Shown here: positions 24,562-33,520 of the stretch, piece after piece
How the letters are laid out: each line of letters opens with the position of its first letter
Position numbering within the stretch: position 1 is the first letter of the stretch
Source of the DNA: Bradyrhizobium ivorense
Lineage (GTDB): Bacteria > Pseudomonadota > Alphaproteobacteria > Rhizobiales > Xanthobacteraceae
Direction of reading: 5' to 3'
NCBI RefSeq assembly: GCF_900696085.1
Contig: NZ_CAADFC020000035.1
Coordinates: 1 to 64,000, forward strand
DNA length: 64,000 nt
The notes under the pieces: generated by a model
Told to the model about the DNA's origin: nothing
Databases searched by the model: none
Seen by the model: the letters and a program-made list of their open reading frames with translations, nothing else
Made by a program: the position numbers and the translations under genes

Positions 24562-25908
24562 CTACGCCGCTGCGGCGTGGCCGAGTGCGGTGACGATGTT
24601 GTCGACGACCTCTTCGACCAGGATGCGGTCGTCGCCCTCGCCCATCACACGGATCACCGGCTCGGTGCCGGAGGGGCGGATCAGCAGACGGCCATGGCCG
24701 TTGAGGCGCTTCTCGCCGTCGGTGATCGCGGACTTGACCTCGGCGTTGTCGAGCGGCTTGCCGCTGCGATAGCGCACGTTCTTGAGGATCTGCGGCAGCG
24801 GATCAAAACGCCGGCACACTTCGGAGACCGGGCGGCGCAGCTTCTGCACGACCGCCAGCACCTGCAGCGCGGCGACAAAACCGTCGCCGGTGGTGGCGTA
24901 GTCGGACAGGATGATGTGGCCGGACTGCTCGCCGCCGAGATTGTAGCCGCCGCTCAGCATCTGCTCGAGCACGTAGCGGTCGCCGACCGGCGTGCGGATC
25001 AGCTGCAGCCCCTGGCCCTGCAGGAAGCGCTCCAGCCCGAGATTGGACATCACGGTGGCGACGATGCCGGGCTTGGCAAGCCGGCCGTCTTCCTTCCAGC
25101 TCTGTGCGATCACCGCGAGCAGCTGGTCGCCATCGACCAAATGGCCGCGCTCGTCGACCAGGATGACGCGGTCGGCGTCGCCATCGAGCGCAATGCCGAT
25201 ATCGGCGCGCATCTCGCGCACCTTCCTGGCCAGCGCCTCCGGCGAGGTCGAGCCGCATTCCTTGTTGATGTTGAAGCCGTCGGGTTCGACCCCGATCGGC
25301 ACCACATCGGCGCCGAGCTCCCACAGCGCCTCCGGCACCACCTTGTAGGCGGCGCCGTTGGCGCAGTCGATCACGACGCGCAGGCCCTCGAGCGAGAGGT
25401 CGCGCGGCAGCGTGCGCTTGGCGAATTCGATGTAGCGGTCATGGACGCCGTCGATGCGGCGGGCGCGGCCGAGGCTCGCGCTCTGCGCCAGGCGGCGGTC
25501 GAGCGATTCGTCGAGCAGCTGCTCGATCTGCTTCTCGACATCGTCGGACAGCTTGAAGCCCTGCGGGCCGAACAGCTTGATGCCGTTGTCCTCGAACAGA
25601 TTGTGCGAGGCCGAGATCATGACGCCGAGATCGGCGCGCATCGACTTGGTCAGCATCGCGACCGCCGGCGTCGGCATCGGGCCGAGCAGCAGCACGTCCA
25701 TGCCGACCGAGGTGAAGCCCGCAACCATGGCGTATTCGATCATGTAGCCGGACAGCCGTGTGTCCTTGCCGATCACGACGCGATGGCGATGGTCGCCACG
25801 CTGAAACACCAGGCCGGCGGCCTGCCCCACCTTGAGCGCGAGCTCGGGCGTGATCAGTCCATTGGCGCGGCCCCGAATCCCGTCGGTCCCGAAATATTTG
25901 CGGCTCAT
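24562..25908 (-). CDS. glmM: Phosphoglucosamine mutase
   Basis: A 448-residue alpha-D-phosphohexomutase that converts glucosamine-6-phosphate to glucosamine-1-phosphate for peptidoglycan and LPS. The N-terminus KYFGTDGIRGRANG is the family mark; the phospho-serine is in VMISASHNLFEDNGIKLFG (about residue 100). The metal loop ALDGDADRVILVDERG, the sugar-recognition GGEQSGHIIL and the phosphate loop IRPSGTEPVIRVMGEG are all present, so the enzyme looks functional. It is leftward and apparently alone. Confidence 0.96.
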   Translation of the reverse strand: MSRKYFGTDGIRGRANGLITPELALKVGQAAGLVFQRGDHRHRVVIGKDTRLSGYMIEYAMVAGFTSVGMDVLLLGPMPTPAVAMLTKSMRADLGVMISASHNLFEDNGIKLFGPQGFKLSDDVEKQIEQLLDESLDRRLAQSASLGRARRIDGVHDRYIEFAKRTLPRDLSLEGLRVVIDCANGAAYKVVPEALWELGADVVPIGVEPDGFNINKECGSTSPEALARKVREMRADIGIALDGDADRVILVDERGHLVDGDQLLAVIAQSWKEDGRLAKPGIVATVMSNLGLERFLQGQGLQLIRTPVGDRYVLEQMLSGGYNLGGEQSGHIILSDYATTGDGFVAALQVLAVVQKLRRPVSEVCRRFDPLPQILKNVRYRSGKPLDNAEVKSAITDGEKRLNGHGRLLIRPSGTEPVIRVMGEGDDRILVEEVVDNIVTALGHAAAA

Positions 25909-26122
25909 GTATCCCCCAAGACGGGCCCCTCGAACCGGATGGCGAGAGAGCCCCGAACGCCCACCAGTCTAGCGTGCATCGGCCTTATAGACTGCCAGGC
26001 GCTAAAATGACTTCAAAAAATATGATGAATCATTACGGCGATCGAACCACGCGGCTCGCGCCTAACACTTTGAAAAATATACCCTTATTGTCTGATACGC
26101 AAGCCTGCCGGGACCTGCGCCG

Positions 26123-26296
26123 CTATTCCTTGTCGCTGCGCCGGACGTGCTGGTCGCCCTTGCTGGGCGCCGGCTGGGTGACATTGACGGGGTCGGAACC
26201 CGGAAACGTCTCCTCCAGCCCCTCTTCCAGGGCTTCGTCGAGGCGGCGCTTTTCCGCGCTCTGATCCGCTTTCGGCTTGGCGCCTGATGCCGTCAT
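26123..26296 (-). CDS. Small hypothetical protein with a FPGSDPV motif
   Basis: A 57-residue acidic and polar protein, mostly disordered with one helix (KRRLDEALEEGLEETFPGSD). The EALEE-TFPxSDP pattern recurs in short proteobacterial proteins of unknown function. ATG 26296 has GGAGAG upstream, which is better than the in-frame ATG at 26308. It is divergent from the lldD-like gene at 26418. No function is proposed. Confidence 0.6.
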   Translation of the reverse strand: MTASGAKPKADQSAEKRRLDEALEEGLEETFPGSDPVNVTQPAPSKGDQHVRRSDKE

Positions 26297-26417
26297 CGCG
26301 CTCTCCATCGTGGTTTCGCTTCGCTCCGATTTGGCAAGCGGTTCAACCATGCTAGATGACGACGAGACCTCGAACCCGCAAGATTTGCGATCAAGAAGAA
26401 GGCCCCCGGGAACGTCC

Positions 26418-27554
26418 ATGAAGCACATTACCTGCATCGAAGACCTGCGCCAGCTGCACAAGCGGCGGGTGCCGCGCGCGTTTTTCGATTACGCCGACCG
26501 CGGCTCCTATACCGAGGACACGCTGCGCGCGAACTCGGCGGACCTGCAGCAGATCAAGTTCCGCCAGCGCATCCTTGTCGACGTCTCCAAGCGCAATCTG
26601 TCGACCACGATTCTCGGCGAGCCGTCCGCGATGCCGCTGATCCTGGCGCCGGTCGGCCTGCTCGGCATGCAGCATGGCGACGGCGAAATCCACGCCTGCC
26701 GCGCCGCGCAGGCGGCCGGCATTCCCTTCACCCAGAGCACGATGTCGATCTGCTCGATCGAGGAGATCGCGGCCGCGGTCGACAAGCCGTTCTGGTTCCA
26801 GCTCTACGTCATGAAGGACCGCGGCTTCATCAAGTCGCTGATCGAGCGCGCGATTGCCGCCAAATGCTCAGCGCTGGTCTTGACCGTCGACCTGCAGGTG
26901 ATCGGCCAGCGCCACCAGGACATCAAGAACGGCATGACGGTGCCGCCGGAATGGTCGCTGTCGAAGCTGATCGACTTTGCCAGCAAGCCGTCCTGGGTCG
27001 CCGGCGTGATGCGCGGCAAGCGCCGCAGCTTTGGCAACATCGTCGGCCACGTCAAAGACACCGAGGATCTCACCAAGCTGGCGGCTTGGACCGCGTCGCA
27101 GTTCGACACCACGCTGAACTGGAAGGACATCGACTGGATCCGCTCGATCTGGCCGGGCAAGCTGATCCTGAAAGGCATCCTCGATGTCGAGGACGCCGAG
27201 ATCGCCGCCAAGAGCGGCGCGCAGGCGATCGTGGTCTCCAACCATGGCGGCCGCCAGCTCGACGGCGCACCGTCCTCGATCGAGGTGCTGCCGGAAATCG
27301 TCGACGAGGTCGGCTCGCAGCTCGAGATCATGTTCGACGGCGGCATCCGCACCGGCATGGACATCATGCGCGCGCTCGCGCTCGGCGCAAAATCCTGCAT
27401 GATCGGCCGCGCCTATGCCTACGGGCTTGGCGCCGGCGGCGAGGCTGGCGTCGCGAAGGCGATCGACATCCTGGCGAAGGAGCTCACCACCACGATGGGG
27501 CTCTGCGGCGTCAACACGATTGCCGAGATCGACGATCACGTGCTGGCGGTGTAG
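26418..27554 (+). CDS. lldD: FMN-dependent alpha-hydroxy acid dehydrogenase (L-lactate dehydrogenase type)
   Basis: A 378-residue TIM-barrel flavoenzyme. The N-terminal IEDLRQLHKRRVPRAFFDYA with the substrate-binding tyrosine (FFDYADRGSYTEDT) starts the family. LILAPVGLLGMQHGDGE, QSTMSICSIEEIA and FWFQLYVMKDRGF follow; the catalytic histidine and arginine are in VVSNHGGRQLDGAPS, and the FMN phosphate site is FDGGIRTGMDIMRALALGA. It oxidises L-lactate or a related 2-hydroxy acid, and the exact substrate is not certain. ATG 26418 begins the family N-terminus. No respiratory partner gene is adjacent. Confidence 0.88.
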   Translation: MKHITCIEDLRQLHKRRVPRAFFDYADRGSYTEDTLRANSADLQQIKFRQRILVDVSKRNLSTTILGEPSAMPLILAPVGLLGMQHGDGEIHACRAAQAAGIPFTQSTMSICSIEEIAAAVDKPFWFQLYVMKDRGFIKSLIERAIAAKCSALVLTVDLQVIGQRHQDIKNGMTVPPEWSLSKLIDFASKPSWVAGVMRGKRRSFGNIVGHVKDTEDLTKLAAWTASQFDTTLNWKDIDWIRSIWPGKLILKGILDVEDAEIAAKSGAQAIVVSNHGGRQLDGAPSSIEVLPEIVDEVGSQLEIMFDGGIRTGMDIMRALALGAKSCMIGRAYAYGLGAGGEAGVAKAIDILAKELTTTMGLCGVNTIAEIDDHVLAV

Positions 27555-27563
27555 CTCCGCTGC

Positions 27564-27648
27564 CGTAGCCCGGATGGAGCGCAGCGCAATCCGGGACAGC
27601 CTTTCCGCGGACGATTCCCGGATTTCGCTTCGCTGCATCCGGGCTACG
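27564..27648. repeat. Family D palindromic repeat (CGTAGCCCGGATG...CATCCGGGCTACG), copy 1
   Basis: The ends CGTAGCCCGGATGGAGCG and CGCTGCATCCGGGCTACG are near-perfect inverted copies; GCAATCCGGGA and TCCCGGATTTCGC form an inner stem. It lies just after the lldD-type gene; a second copy is at 28553. Confidence 0.85.
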
Positions 27649-27660
27649 CGCTCCTCTTCG

Positions 27661-27790
27661 CTTCTCCCCTTGTGGGAGAAGGTGGCGCGGACGTAGTCCG
27701 CGACGGATGAGGGGTCTCTATCCGCGGAGACAACCCCTCACCCCGCTTCGCTGCGCGAAGCGACCCTCTCCCACAGGGGGAGAGGGTAAG
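27661..27790. repeat. Family A palindromic intergenic repeat, copy 6 (divergent form)
   Basis: CTTCTCCCCTTGTGGGAGAAG forms a hairpin at the left and CCCTCTCCCACAGGGGGAGAG one at the right, with GGCGCGGACGTAGTCCGCG and GATGAGGGGTC/AACCCCTCAC pairs between. Its layout matches the family, but the sequence of the stems differs from the CCCCGCAAGCGGGG type. Confidence 0.75.
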
Positions 27791-27795
27791 AATGG

Positions 27796-28404
27796 TCACA
27801 TCGGCGGCGCGATGCCGTCGCGGCCGACGTTGACGCGGTTGGCTTCCAGCGTGCCATCCTCCTTCTTCGCCGCGCCGAAGATGATGATCTGGGCGCCCGG
27901 CTTCAGCTCCGACTTGTCGCCGGCGACGAAGGTGACGACCGGCGTGCCCGGCGGCACCACGACCTTCTTCTCGCCGTCCTTGTACTTGACCAGAACGTTC
28001 TGGCCGTCGGTACCCTTCACCGTCTCGGCGACGGTGGCGTTCGTCATGGTCGAGTTGGCGCGCAGGTCCCAGGGACGAAAGCCCTCGGCGGCGCCGCGCT
28101 GGTTCTCCGGGAAGATGTGCACTGCGATCGCCTTCTGCGTCCCGTCGGGCTCCGGCATCGCGGTGATGCCGATATAGGAGCCGGGCTTGATCTCCGACAG
28201 ATCGGTCTTGGCGACGCCGAACACCGCGACGTTGTCGGTGGCGCGCACCTTCATGTCGGCGCCGTCGCGCGATTTGATCGACAGCATCGCGCCGTCGACG
28301 GCCTCGATGGTGCCGCGGATCCGCACCGTCGGCGGCTGCTGCGCGGATGCGACAGACGTGAAAGCAACGGCGAGCAGCGCCGCGAACAGGGGCGATTTTA
28401 GCAT
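27796..28404 (-). CDS. Exported hypothetical protein, DUF5666-like; paralogue of 28880-29506
   Basis: A 202-residue exported protein with a signal peptide of about 20 residues (ending SVASA). The mature part is made of short beta modules resembling small OB-like repeats: TVRIRGTIEAVDGAMLSIKS, PGSYIGITAMPEPDGTQKAI, TVAETVKGTDGQNVLVKYKD and SELKPGAQIIIFGAAKKEDG. ATG 28404 has GGAGGACATC upstream. It aligns along its whole length with the next gene (shared VHIFPEN, TMTNATVA, RDGIAPPM/RDGLTPPM). Function unknown. Confidence 0.75.
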   Translation of the reverse strand: MLKSPLFAALLAVAFTSVASAQQPPTVRIRGTIEAVDGAMLSIKSRDGADMKVRATDNVAVFGVAKTDLSEIKPGSYIGITAMPEPDGTQKAIAVHIFPENQRGAAEGFRPWDLRANSTMTNATVAETVKGTDGQNVLVKYKDGEKKVVVPPGTPVVTFVAGDKSELKPGAQIIIFGAAKKEDGTLEANRVNVGRDGIAPPM

Positions 28405-28552
28405 GATGTCCTCCGGGGATCGGCTGGCGGATTCACGAACACCGGAGCGTCGGCGGTATTCCCACGCTCCTGACCTTCGGGGAGAAGGTCGTTCGCACCA
28501 ACTGATACGAGGCGGGTTTGGGTTTGTTACCCCCGGCCACAATCAAGGGTGC

Positions 28553-28639
28553 CGTAGCCCGGATGCAGCGAAGCGCAATCCGGGACGGTCATGCCGCGGC
28601 GAGAGACCCCGGATTTCGCTTCGCTGCATCCGGGCTACG
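28553..28639. repeat. Family D palindromic repeat, copy 2
   Basis: CGTAGCCCGGATGCAGCGAAG and its inverted copy ending CATCCGGGCTACG flank CGCAATCCGGGAC...CCCCGGATTTCG. It lies between the two paralogous exported-protein genes. Confidence 0.85.
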
Positions 28640-28674
28640 CACCGCTTTGATCTGAGCGGCTGCATTCTCAGTTC

Positions 28675-28810
28675 CGTCATCCTGAGGTGCGAGCCTCTTC
28701 GGCGAGCCTCGAAGGATGAATCGGCCGACAGCCGGGCCGTGCATCCTTCGAGGCTCGCAAGAGCTTGCACCTCCAGCGACAAAGGCTTCGCCTTTGCGCG
28801 GGGATGACGG
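28675..28810. repeat. Family B palindromic repeat, copy 3
   Basis: Starts CCGTCATCCTGAGGTGCGAG and ends GGGGATGACGGGAG; CGAGCCTCGAAGGAT and ATCCTTCGAGGCTCG are exact inverted copies. A short AAAGGCTTCGCCTTTG hairpin lies near the right end. Confidence 0.8.
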
Positions 28811-28879
28811 GAGTGGTAGCGGAGATCGTAGTCCCGGCTTTTCACCGGGACGACGTGTTAAAAGAGACGCGCCTTCGCA

Positions 28880-29506
28880 TCACATCGGCGGTGTCAGACC
28901 GTCGCGGCCGACGCTGACGCGGTCGGTCTCGAGCGAACCGTCCGGCAGCTGCTTCGTGAAGGCGATCACCTTGGCGCCGGCCTTGAGCTCCGACTTGTCA
29001 CCGGGAACATAGGTCACGACCGGCGTGTCCGGCGGCACCTCGACCTTCTTCTCGCCGCCCTTGTATTTGACCAGCAGCGTGTGACCGTCATTGCCGATGA
29101 CAGAATCCGCGACCGTGGCGTTGGTCATGCTGCTGTTAGGCTTGATATCCCATGCGCGGGAACCCTCACCGGTGCCGCGCATGTTCTCGGGGAACACATG
29201 CACCTCGACCGCCTTCGGCACGCCGTCCGATCCGGGCACCGTGGTGGTGCCGATGAAGGAACCCACCTTGATGCCGGACAGCGGGATCTTGGTCAGGCCG
29301 AGCACCATCATATTGCTGGCCATGCGCAGCTTGACATCCTCGCCGCTGCGCGACTTGACCGCGAGCGTATCGCCGTCGACGCTCTCGACGGTTCCACGAA
29401 CGCGCGTCGGCGTCGGTGACTGCTGTGCGATGGCGTAGAACGTGGAGCCCGTCACCATCGCAAGCGCAATGACCGGACGTATAAAGGTGGAACGGCGGAA
29501 CGGCAT
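28880..29506 (-). CDS. Exported hypothetical protein, DUF5666-like; paralogue of 27796-28404
   Basis: A 208-residue exported protein with a signal-like N-terminus (about 1-28, VIALAMVTGSTFYAIAQQ). It repeats the organisation of its neighbour: TRVRGTVESVDGDTLAVKSR, VGSFIGTTTVPGSDGVPKAV, TVADSVIGNDGHTLLVKYKG, PVVTYVPGDKSELKAGAKVI, RVSVGRDGLTPPM. The two genes are clearly products of one duplication and are now separated by two intergenic repeats. The role is unknown; a beta-rich periplasmic protein is likely. Confidence 0.75.
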   Translation of the reverse strand: MPFRRSTFIRPVIALAMVTGSTFYAIAQQSPTPTRVRGTVESVDGDTLAVKSRSGEDVKLRMASNMMVLGLTKIPLSGIKVGSFIGTTTVPGSDGVPKAVEVHVFPENMRGTGEGSRAWDIKPNSSMTNATVADSVIGNDGHTLLVKYKGGEKKVEVPPDTPVVTYVPGDKSELKAGAKVIAFTKQLPDGSLETDRVSVGRDGLTPPM

Positions 29507-29575
29507 ACCGGATCTCCAGGAGGGGATGCTGGGTGATGTAGCAATGACCCCCGCCCGGTGAGGCTATTCCGCGCC

Positions 29576-30418
29576 TCAAGTCTTTGTGAGATCGGCTTCG
29601 ACGATCGCACGCAATTCTGATGTGACCTGCGGGCGCTGGCCGAACCACAGTTCGAAGCCGCGCACCGCCTGGTGCAGCAGCATGCCGAGCCCGTCCGCGG
29701 TCTTCAGCCCGCGCGCCTGCGCCGCCGCCAGCAGCGGCGTCACCAGCGGGACGTAGACGAGATCGGAGACCACGGCGTGCTGCGGCAACAGGCCGACATC
29801 GATCTCGAGCGCGGGCTGGCCGTGCATGCCGAGCGATGTCGTGTTCACCAGCAGGCCCGCGCGGGGCAACAGGTCATTGACCGCATCCCATGTCGCCGGC
29901 TGCACCGACGCGCCGAACTGATCGGCGAGCGCGCGGGCGCGATCGACGGTGCGGTTGACCAGATGCACCCGCGCGATACCGCGCTCGATCAGCCCGAACA
30001 CCACCGCGCGCGCCGCGCCGCCGGCCCCCAACACCAGCGCGTCGCTGGTCTTGTCCCAGCCGGGCGCACAGGCGTCGAGATTGTTGATGAAACCTTCGAC
30101 ATCGGTGTTGGTCGAACGAAGCTCACCGTCGGCGAACCACAGCGTGTTGGCGGCGCCGACGGCGCGGGCGCGCTCGTCCGGCGTCGACAGCGCCAGCGCG
30201 TGCTCCTTGTGCGGAAGGGTGACGTTGGCGCCGACGAAGCCGCGCAGCGACAGGCGGAAGATGAAATCCTTGAAATCGTCCGGCGGCACCGCCTCGATCA
30301 CATAGCCGCCCTCGATGCCGAGCGTACGCAGCCAGTAATGATGGATCAGCGGCGAGCGCGAATGCGCCGCCGGCCAGCCGATCAGGCACGCGGCACGGGT
30401 TTTTGCGGACGATGTCAT
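29576..30418 (-). CDS. aroE: Shikimate dehydrogenase
   Basis: A 280-residue NADPH-dependent enzyme that reduces 3-dehydroshikimate to shikimate in aromatic synthesis. Substrate block: LIGWPAAHSRSPLIHHYWLR; catalytic lysine and asparagine in GANVTLPHKEHALAL; nucleotide fold VLGAGGAARAVVFGLIERG followed by NRTVDRARALADQFG; the C-terminal block DGLGMLLHQAVRGFELWFGQ is complete. Two starts are possible, 30418 and 30436, and neither has a clear ribosome site; I chose the one nearer the domain. Confidence 0.93.
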   Translation of the reverse strand: MTSSAKTRAACLIGWPAAHSRSPLIHHYWLRTLGIEGGYVIEAVPPDDFKDFIFRLSLRGFVGANVTLPHKEHALALSTPDERARAVGAANTLWFADGELRSTNTDVEGFINNLDACAPGWDKTSDALVLGAGGAARAVVFGLIERGIARVHLVNRTVDRARALADQFGASVQPATWDAVNDLLPRAGLLVNTTSLGMHGQPALEIDVGLLPQHAVVSDLVYVPLVTPLLAAAQARGLKTADGLGMLLHQAVRGFELWFGQRPQVTSELRAIVEADLTKT

Positions 30419-30449
30419 GACCGTGACATCGGGCATGGCGCCGCCGCTG

Positions 30450-31130
30450 TCAATCCGTCCACTTTACGGTTGCGGCAACCAGCGCACTCAGCGCGAACGC
30501 CACGCCGGCGGCAAACCAGACCGCCGCGAGGTTGATCCAGCGATAGGCGGCTGCGCCGGCCACCGCGCCGATCACCAGCGCCGCCCACAGCAGCAGGTTC
30601 GGCAGCCAGGCCCAGGGCGCGCCGCCGGTCAGCGCGGCGGCGATCAGCTGGCCGACCTTGACCAGCGCCCCCGTGACATAGGTCAGGCCGAGCCCGCCAC
30701 CGCCTTCAATCTGGAACACGGCATTCTCCAGCCCCATCGCCAGCACGATTGCGGCGATCGCGGTCGCCGGCAGGTTGTAGGCATAGGCCGCGGCCGCCCC
30801 CGAGAGCAGAAGCGCCTCGGCAAGCAGCATCAGCGGCTGGCGGTATGCGATGCGGCTGAGCACGATCAGGCTGCCGGCCGCAGCGCCGGCAACAAACAGC
30901 GCGATCAGGGCGAACGGCTCGGCCGCGTGCTCCCAATGCCCCTCGGCGAGCGTCACGCCAAGCCGCGTCGAGTTGCCGCTCATGAAGGACACGAACAGCC
31001 CGCCGAGATGCAGATAGCCGATGCTGTCGATATAGCCCGCAAGCGCGCTCAACGCACAGGCCAGCGCCAGGTTGCGGCGGGATTGAAGCATGCTGTTCGG
31101 ACCACTGCGCGTGAAGCCAGCAGTGTTCAT
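30450..31130 (-). CDS. DUF1275 (YoaK-type) membrane protein
   Basis: A 226-residue integral membrane protein with about six hydrophobic segments. The family signature is ALAGYIDSIGYLHLGGLFVSFMSGNSTRLG near the N-terminus, with further segments HAAEPFALIALFVAGAAAGS, LMLLAEALLLSGAAAAYAYN, and GLGLTYVTGALVKVGQLIAA holding the conserved TGxLxxxG-like motif. Function is unknown; the family is widespread in soil bacteria. A shorter start at 31091 is possible. It lies 31 bases upstream of aroE on the same strand. Confidence 0.85.
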   Translation of the reverse strand: MNTAGFTRSGPNSMLQSRRNLALACALSALAGYIDSIGYLHLGGLFVSFMSGNSTRLGVTLAEGHWEHAAEPFALIALFVAGAAAGSLIVLSRIAYRQPLMLLAEALLLSGAAAAYAYNLPATAIAAIVLAMGLENAVFQIEGGGGLGLTYVTGALVKVGQLIAAALTGGAPWAWLPNLLLWAALVIGAVAGAAAYRWINLAAVWFAAGVAFALSALVAATVKWTD

Positions 31131-31171
31131 GAAAGTAATTGGCTTGGAAAGGGAGCGGACCAGAAACGCAC

Positions 31172-31277
31172 CGTCATTCCGGGGCGATGCGTAGGCATCG
31201 AACCCTCAGGTGCGCAATTGCGCACCGAGAATCTCGAGATTCCGGGTTCGGTCCTGGCGGACCGCCCCGGAATGACG
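31172..31277. repeat. Family F palindromic repeat (CGTCATTCCGGGGCG...CGCCCCGGAATGACGG), copy 2
   Basis: The ends CGTCATTCCGGGGCG and CGCCCCGGAATGACGG are inverted copies; GGTGCGCAATTGCGCACC is a perfect inner hairpin shared with the copy at 24258, and GAATCTCGAGATTC another. It lies between the EF-G-like gene and the YoaK-type gene. Confidence 0.8.
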
Positions 31278-31285
31278 GAAGATCA

Positions 31286-33334
31286 TCACGCCGCGTCGCG
31301 GTGGGCGGCGATGATCTGGTCGGCGGCGCGGCCCGTGACCTCGGCCATGCGGTCGAACTGGCGGGTGAAGCTGCCGGCGCCGGCGGTGGCCGATCGCAGC
31401 TCCACGATCAGGTCGCCGATCTCGGCTTCCGGCATCGTGGCGCGAACGCAGTCCCAGCCGCTCCAGCCCTCGCGGGTGTCGAAGCCGAGGATCTGGCCGC
31501 GGCGCGCCGACAGGATCGCGTTGATCTTGGCGGTCGCATCGGTCGGGCAGACGATCTCGACCAGATGGATCGGCTCCAGCAGCACCGGCTGGCATTGCGG
31601 CAGCCCTTCGCTGACCCCGATCCGCGCCGCGGTCCGGAATGCCAGATCGGAGGAATCCACGCTGTGATATGAGCCGTCGGTCAGCGTGACGTCGACGTCG
31701 ATCACCGGGAAGCCGAGCGGCCCACGCGCCAGCGCGTCGACGACGCCCTCTTCCACCGCGCCGATATAGTTGCGCGGCACCGCGCCGCCGACCACCTTCT
31801 CGTGGAATTCAAACCCCGAGCCGCGCGGCTTCGGCTTGATGTCGAGCACGACGTCGCCGAACTGGCCGTGGCCGCCGGACTGTTTCTTGTGCCGGCCGCG
31901 CTGCGTGATCGGCTTGCGGATGGTCTCCTGATAGCCGATCGCCGGCGGATGCGATTTGACGCTGACGCCAAACCGGTCCTTCAGCCGCTCCTGCGCGACG
32001 CGCAGATGCATCTCGCCCTGTCCCCACAGCACGGTGTCGTGGGTGCGCGGGTTCTGGATCATGGTCAGCGAGGGATCCTCCTCGTTGAGCCGCAGCAAGG
32101 CCTGACCGAGCTTGACGTCGTCCTTGCGGTCGGTCGCCGCGATCGAGATCGATAGCACCGGTGCGGCCGGCACGACGCTGACCAGCGAGGCCGGCGCGGT
32201 CTTGCCGCTCGAGACCGTGTCGCCGGTCTTGATCGCGTCGAGCTTGCCGAGCGCGACGGCGTCGCCGGCTTCCGCCGACGGGCGCTTGCTGTCATGCGTA
32301 CCCGACACCGCGAGCACGCCGGAGACGCGCCCGCTCTCACCGGACGACGATTGCAGCGTCGCGCCGTCGTCAAGCCGGCCGGCGAGCACGCGGGCCAGCG
32401 ACAGCTTGCCGCCGTGCTGCAGGTGGACGGTCTTGAACACATAGGCCAGCGCGTCCTTACTGTCCTTGACGCCAAGCCGCTTGGCGGTCTCGGCGACGCC
32501 GGGCGCCTCATGGCGCAGCGCCTTCATCAGCCGCAACACGCCGTTCTCGCGGATCGCCGAGCCGAGCAGCACCGGACAGATCAGGCCCTCGCGCAATTCG
32601 CGGGCGAGATCGTCGAACACGGCGTCGCGCGGCGGCTGGATATCCTCGAGCAGCTGCTCCATCAGCGCATCGTCGTGATCGGCGAGCTTCTCCAGCATCG
32701 AGAAGCGCGCTTCCTTCTCGCGATCGAGATTGCCGCCTTCGAGCTCGACGACCTCCGACGGCTTGTGCTCGCGATAGACGAAGGCGCGCTCCAGCGCCAG
32801 ATCGACAAAGCCTTCGATCAGATCGCCGTTCCAGACCGGGATCTGGCGCAGCACCAGCGGCACGCGCGAGGCCGGCTGCAGCGTCGCAAGCGTCTCGCGG
32901 ATGCGCTTGTTGGCGCGATCGATCTTGTTCAGGAACAGGAAACGGGGAATGCCGAGCTCCTCGAGCTCGCGCAGGATGATTTGCAGCTGCGGCAGCTTCT
33001 TTTCATCGGCCTCGCAGACCACGACCGCGGCGTCGACCGCCGGCAACGCGGCACGCATATCGTGCGCGAATTCGACCGAGCCGGGGCAATCGATAAAGGT
33101 GTAGCTGTCCCCCATGAAGCTGGTGGTGGCGGCGGTCAGCCCGACGCCCATCTTGTGCAGGCGCGCCTCGGGGCTGGCATCGCCGACGCAGGTTCCGGCA
33201 TCAACGCTGCCAGCTGTCTTGATGGCGCCCGTACGCGCCAGAATCGCTTCCAGAAGTGTGGTTTTACCGCTTTGGAAAGGGCCCACCAGTGCGATGCACC
33301 GTGGACCTCGGGGACTTCTGACGTCTTGTCCCAT
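31286..33334 (-). CDS. Elongation factor G-like translational GTPase
   Basis: A 682-residue paralogue of EF-G. GTPase motifs: ALVGPFQSGKTTLLEAIL (P-loop, about residue 18), FIDCPGSVEFAHDM (G3, with DCPG) and FLFLNKIDRANK (G4). The domain III-V region includes EDPSLTMIQNPRTHDTVLWG, GQGEMHLRVAQERLK, GRHKKQSGGHGQFGDVVLDI, VGGAVPRNYIGAVEEGV and the domain V ending. It lacks the standard EF-G N-terminus and has a shortened domain I insert, as in the EF-G-like group whose role is unclear. ATG 33334 has GAGG upstream; the frame to 33508 is not used. Confidence 0.88.
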   Translation of the reverse strand: MGQDVRSPRGPRCIALVGPFQSGKTTLLEAILARTGAIKTAGSVDAGTCVGDASPEARLHKMGVGLTAATTSFMGDSYTFIDCPGSVEFAHDMRAALPAVDAAVVVCEADEKKLPQLQIILRELEELGIPRFLFLNKIDRANKRIRETLATLQPASRVPLVLRQIPVWNGDLIEGFVDLALERAFVYREHKPSEVVELEGGNLDREKEARFSMLEKLADHDDALMEQLLEDIQPPRDAVFDDLARELREGLICPVLLGSAIRENGVLRLMKALRHEAPGVAETAKRLGVKDSKDALAYVFKTVHLQHGGKLSLARVLAGRLDDGATLQSSSGESGRVSGVLAVSGTHDSKRPSAEAGDAVALGKLDAIKTGDTVSSGKTAPASLVSVVPAAPVLSISIAATDRKDDVKLGQALLRLNEEDPSLTMIQNPRTHDTVLWGQGEMHLRVAQERLKDRFGVSVKSHPPAIGYQETIRKPITQRGRHKKQSGGHGQFGDVVLDIKPKPRGSGFEFHEKVVGGAVPRNYIGAVEEGVVDALARGPLGFPVIDVDVTLTDGSYHSVDSSDLAFRTAARIGVSEGLPQCQPVLLEPIHLVEIVCPTDATAKINAILSARRGQILGFDTREGWSGWDCVRATMPEAEIGDLIVELRSATAGAGSFTRQFDRMAEVTGRAADQIIAAHRDAA

Positions 33335-33520
33335 TGCCGCCTCCTCGTGTTGGAGCTCGGCCCATAATTGGGTCGGCGACCGTTCATGCTCTGCCTGCGT
33401 CGGGCGTTTGGCAAGCGGGAAAACGTCGCTGCGGTGCGGCGGCATGGCCGCGCGTCTCTGCCTCTCCCCGTGCTTGCGGAGAGAGGTCGCCGGCGCGGAA
33501 CAGTGCACGCGAAGGGTGTG

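Noticed and set aside
26000..26122. A/T-rich stretch as a glmM promoter
   Set aside because: TTGAAG and TCTATA can be found on the minus strand but with a 19-base gap; too uncertain to list as a feature.
33460..33500. Short fragment similar to family A (CTCTCCCCGTGCTTGCGGAGAGAGG)
   Set aside because: Only one hairpin arm is present, and it lies between the EF-G-like and DUF992 genes; could be a remnant but lacks the diagnostic halves.
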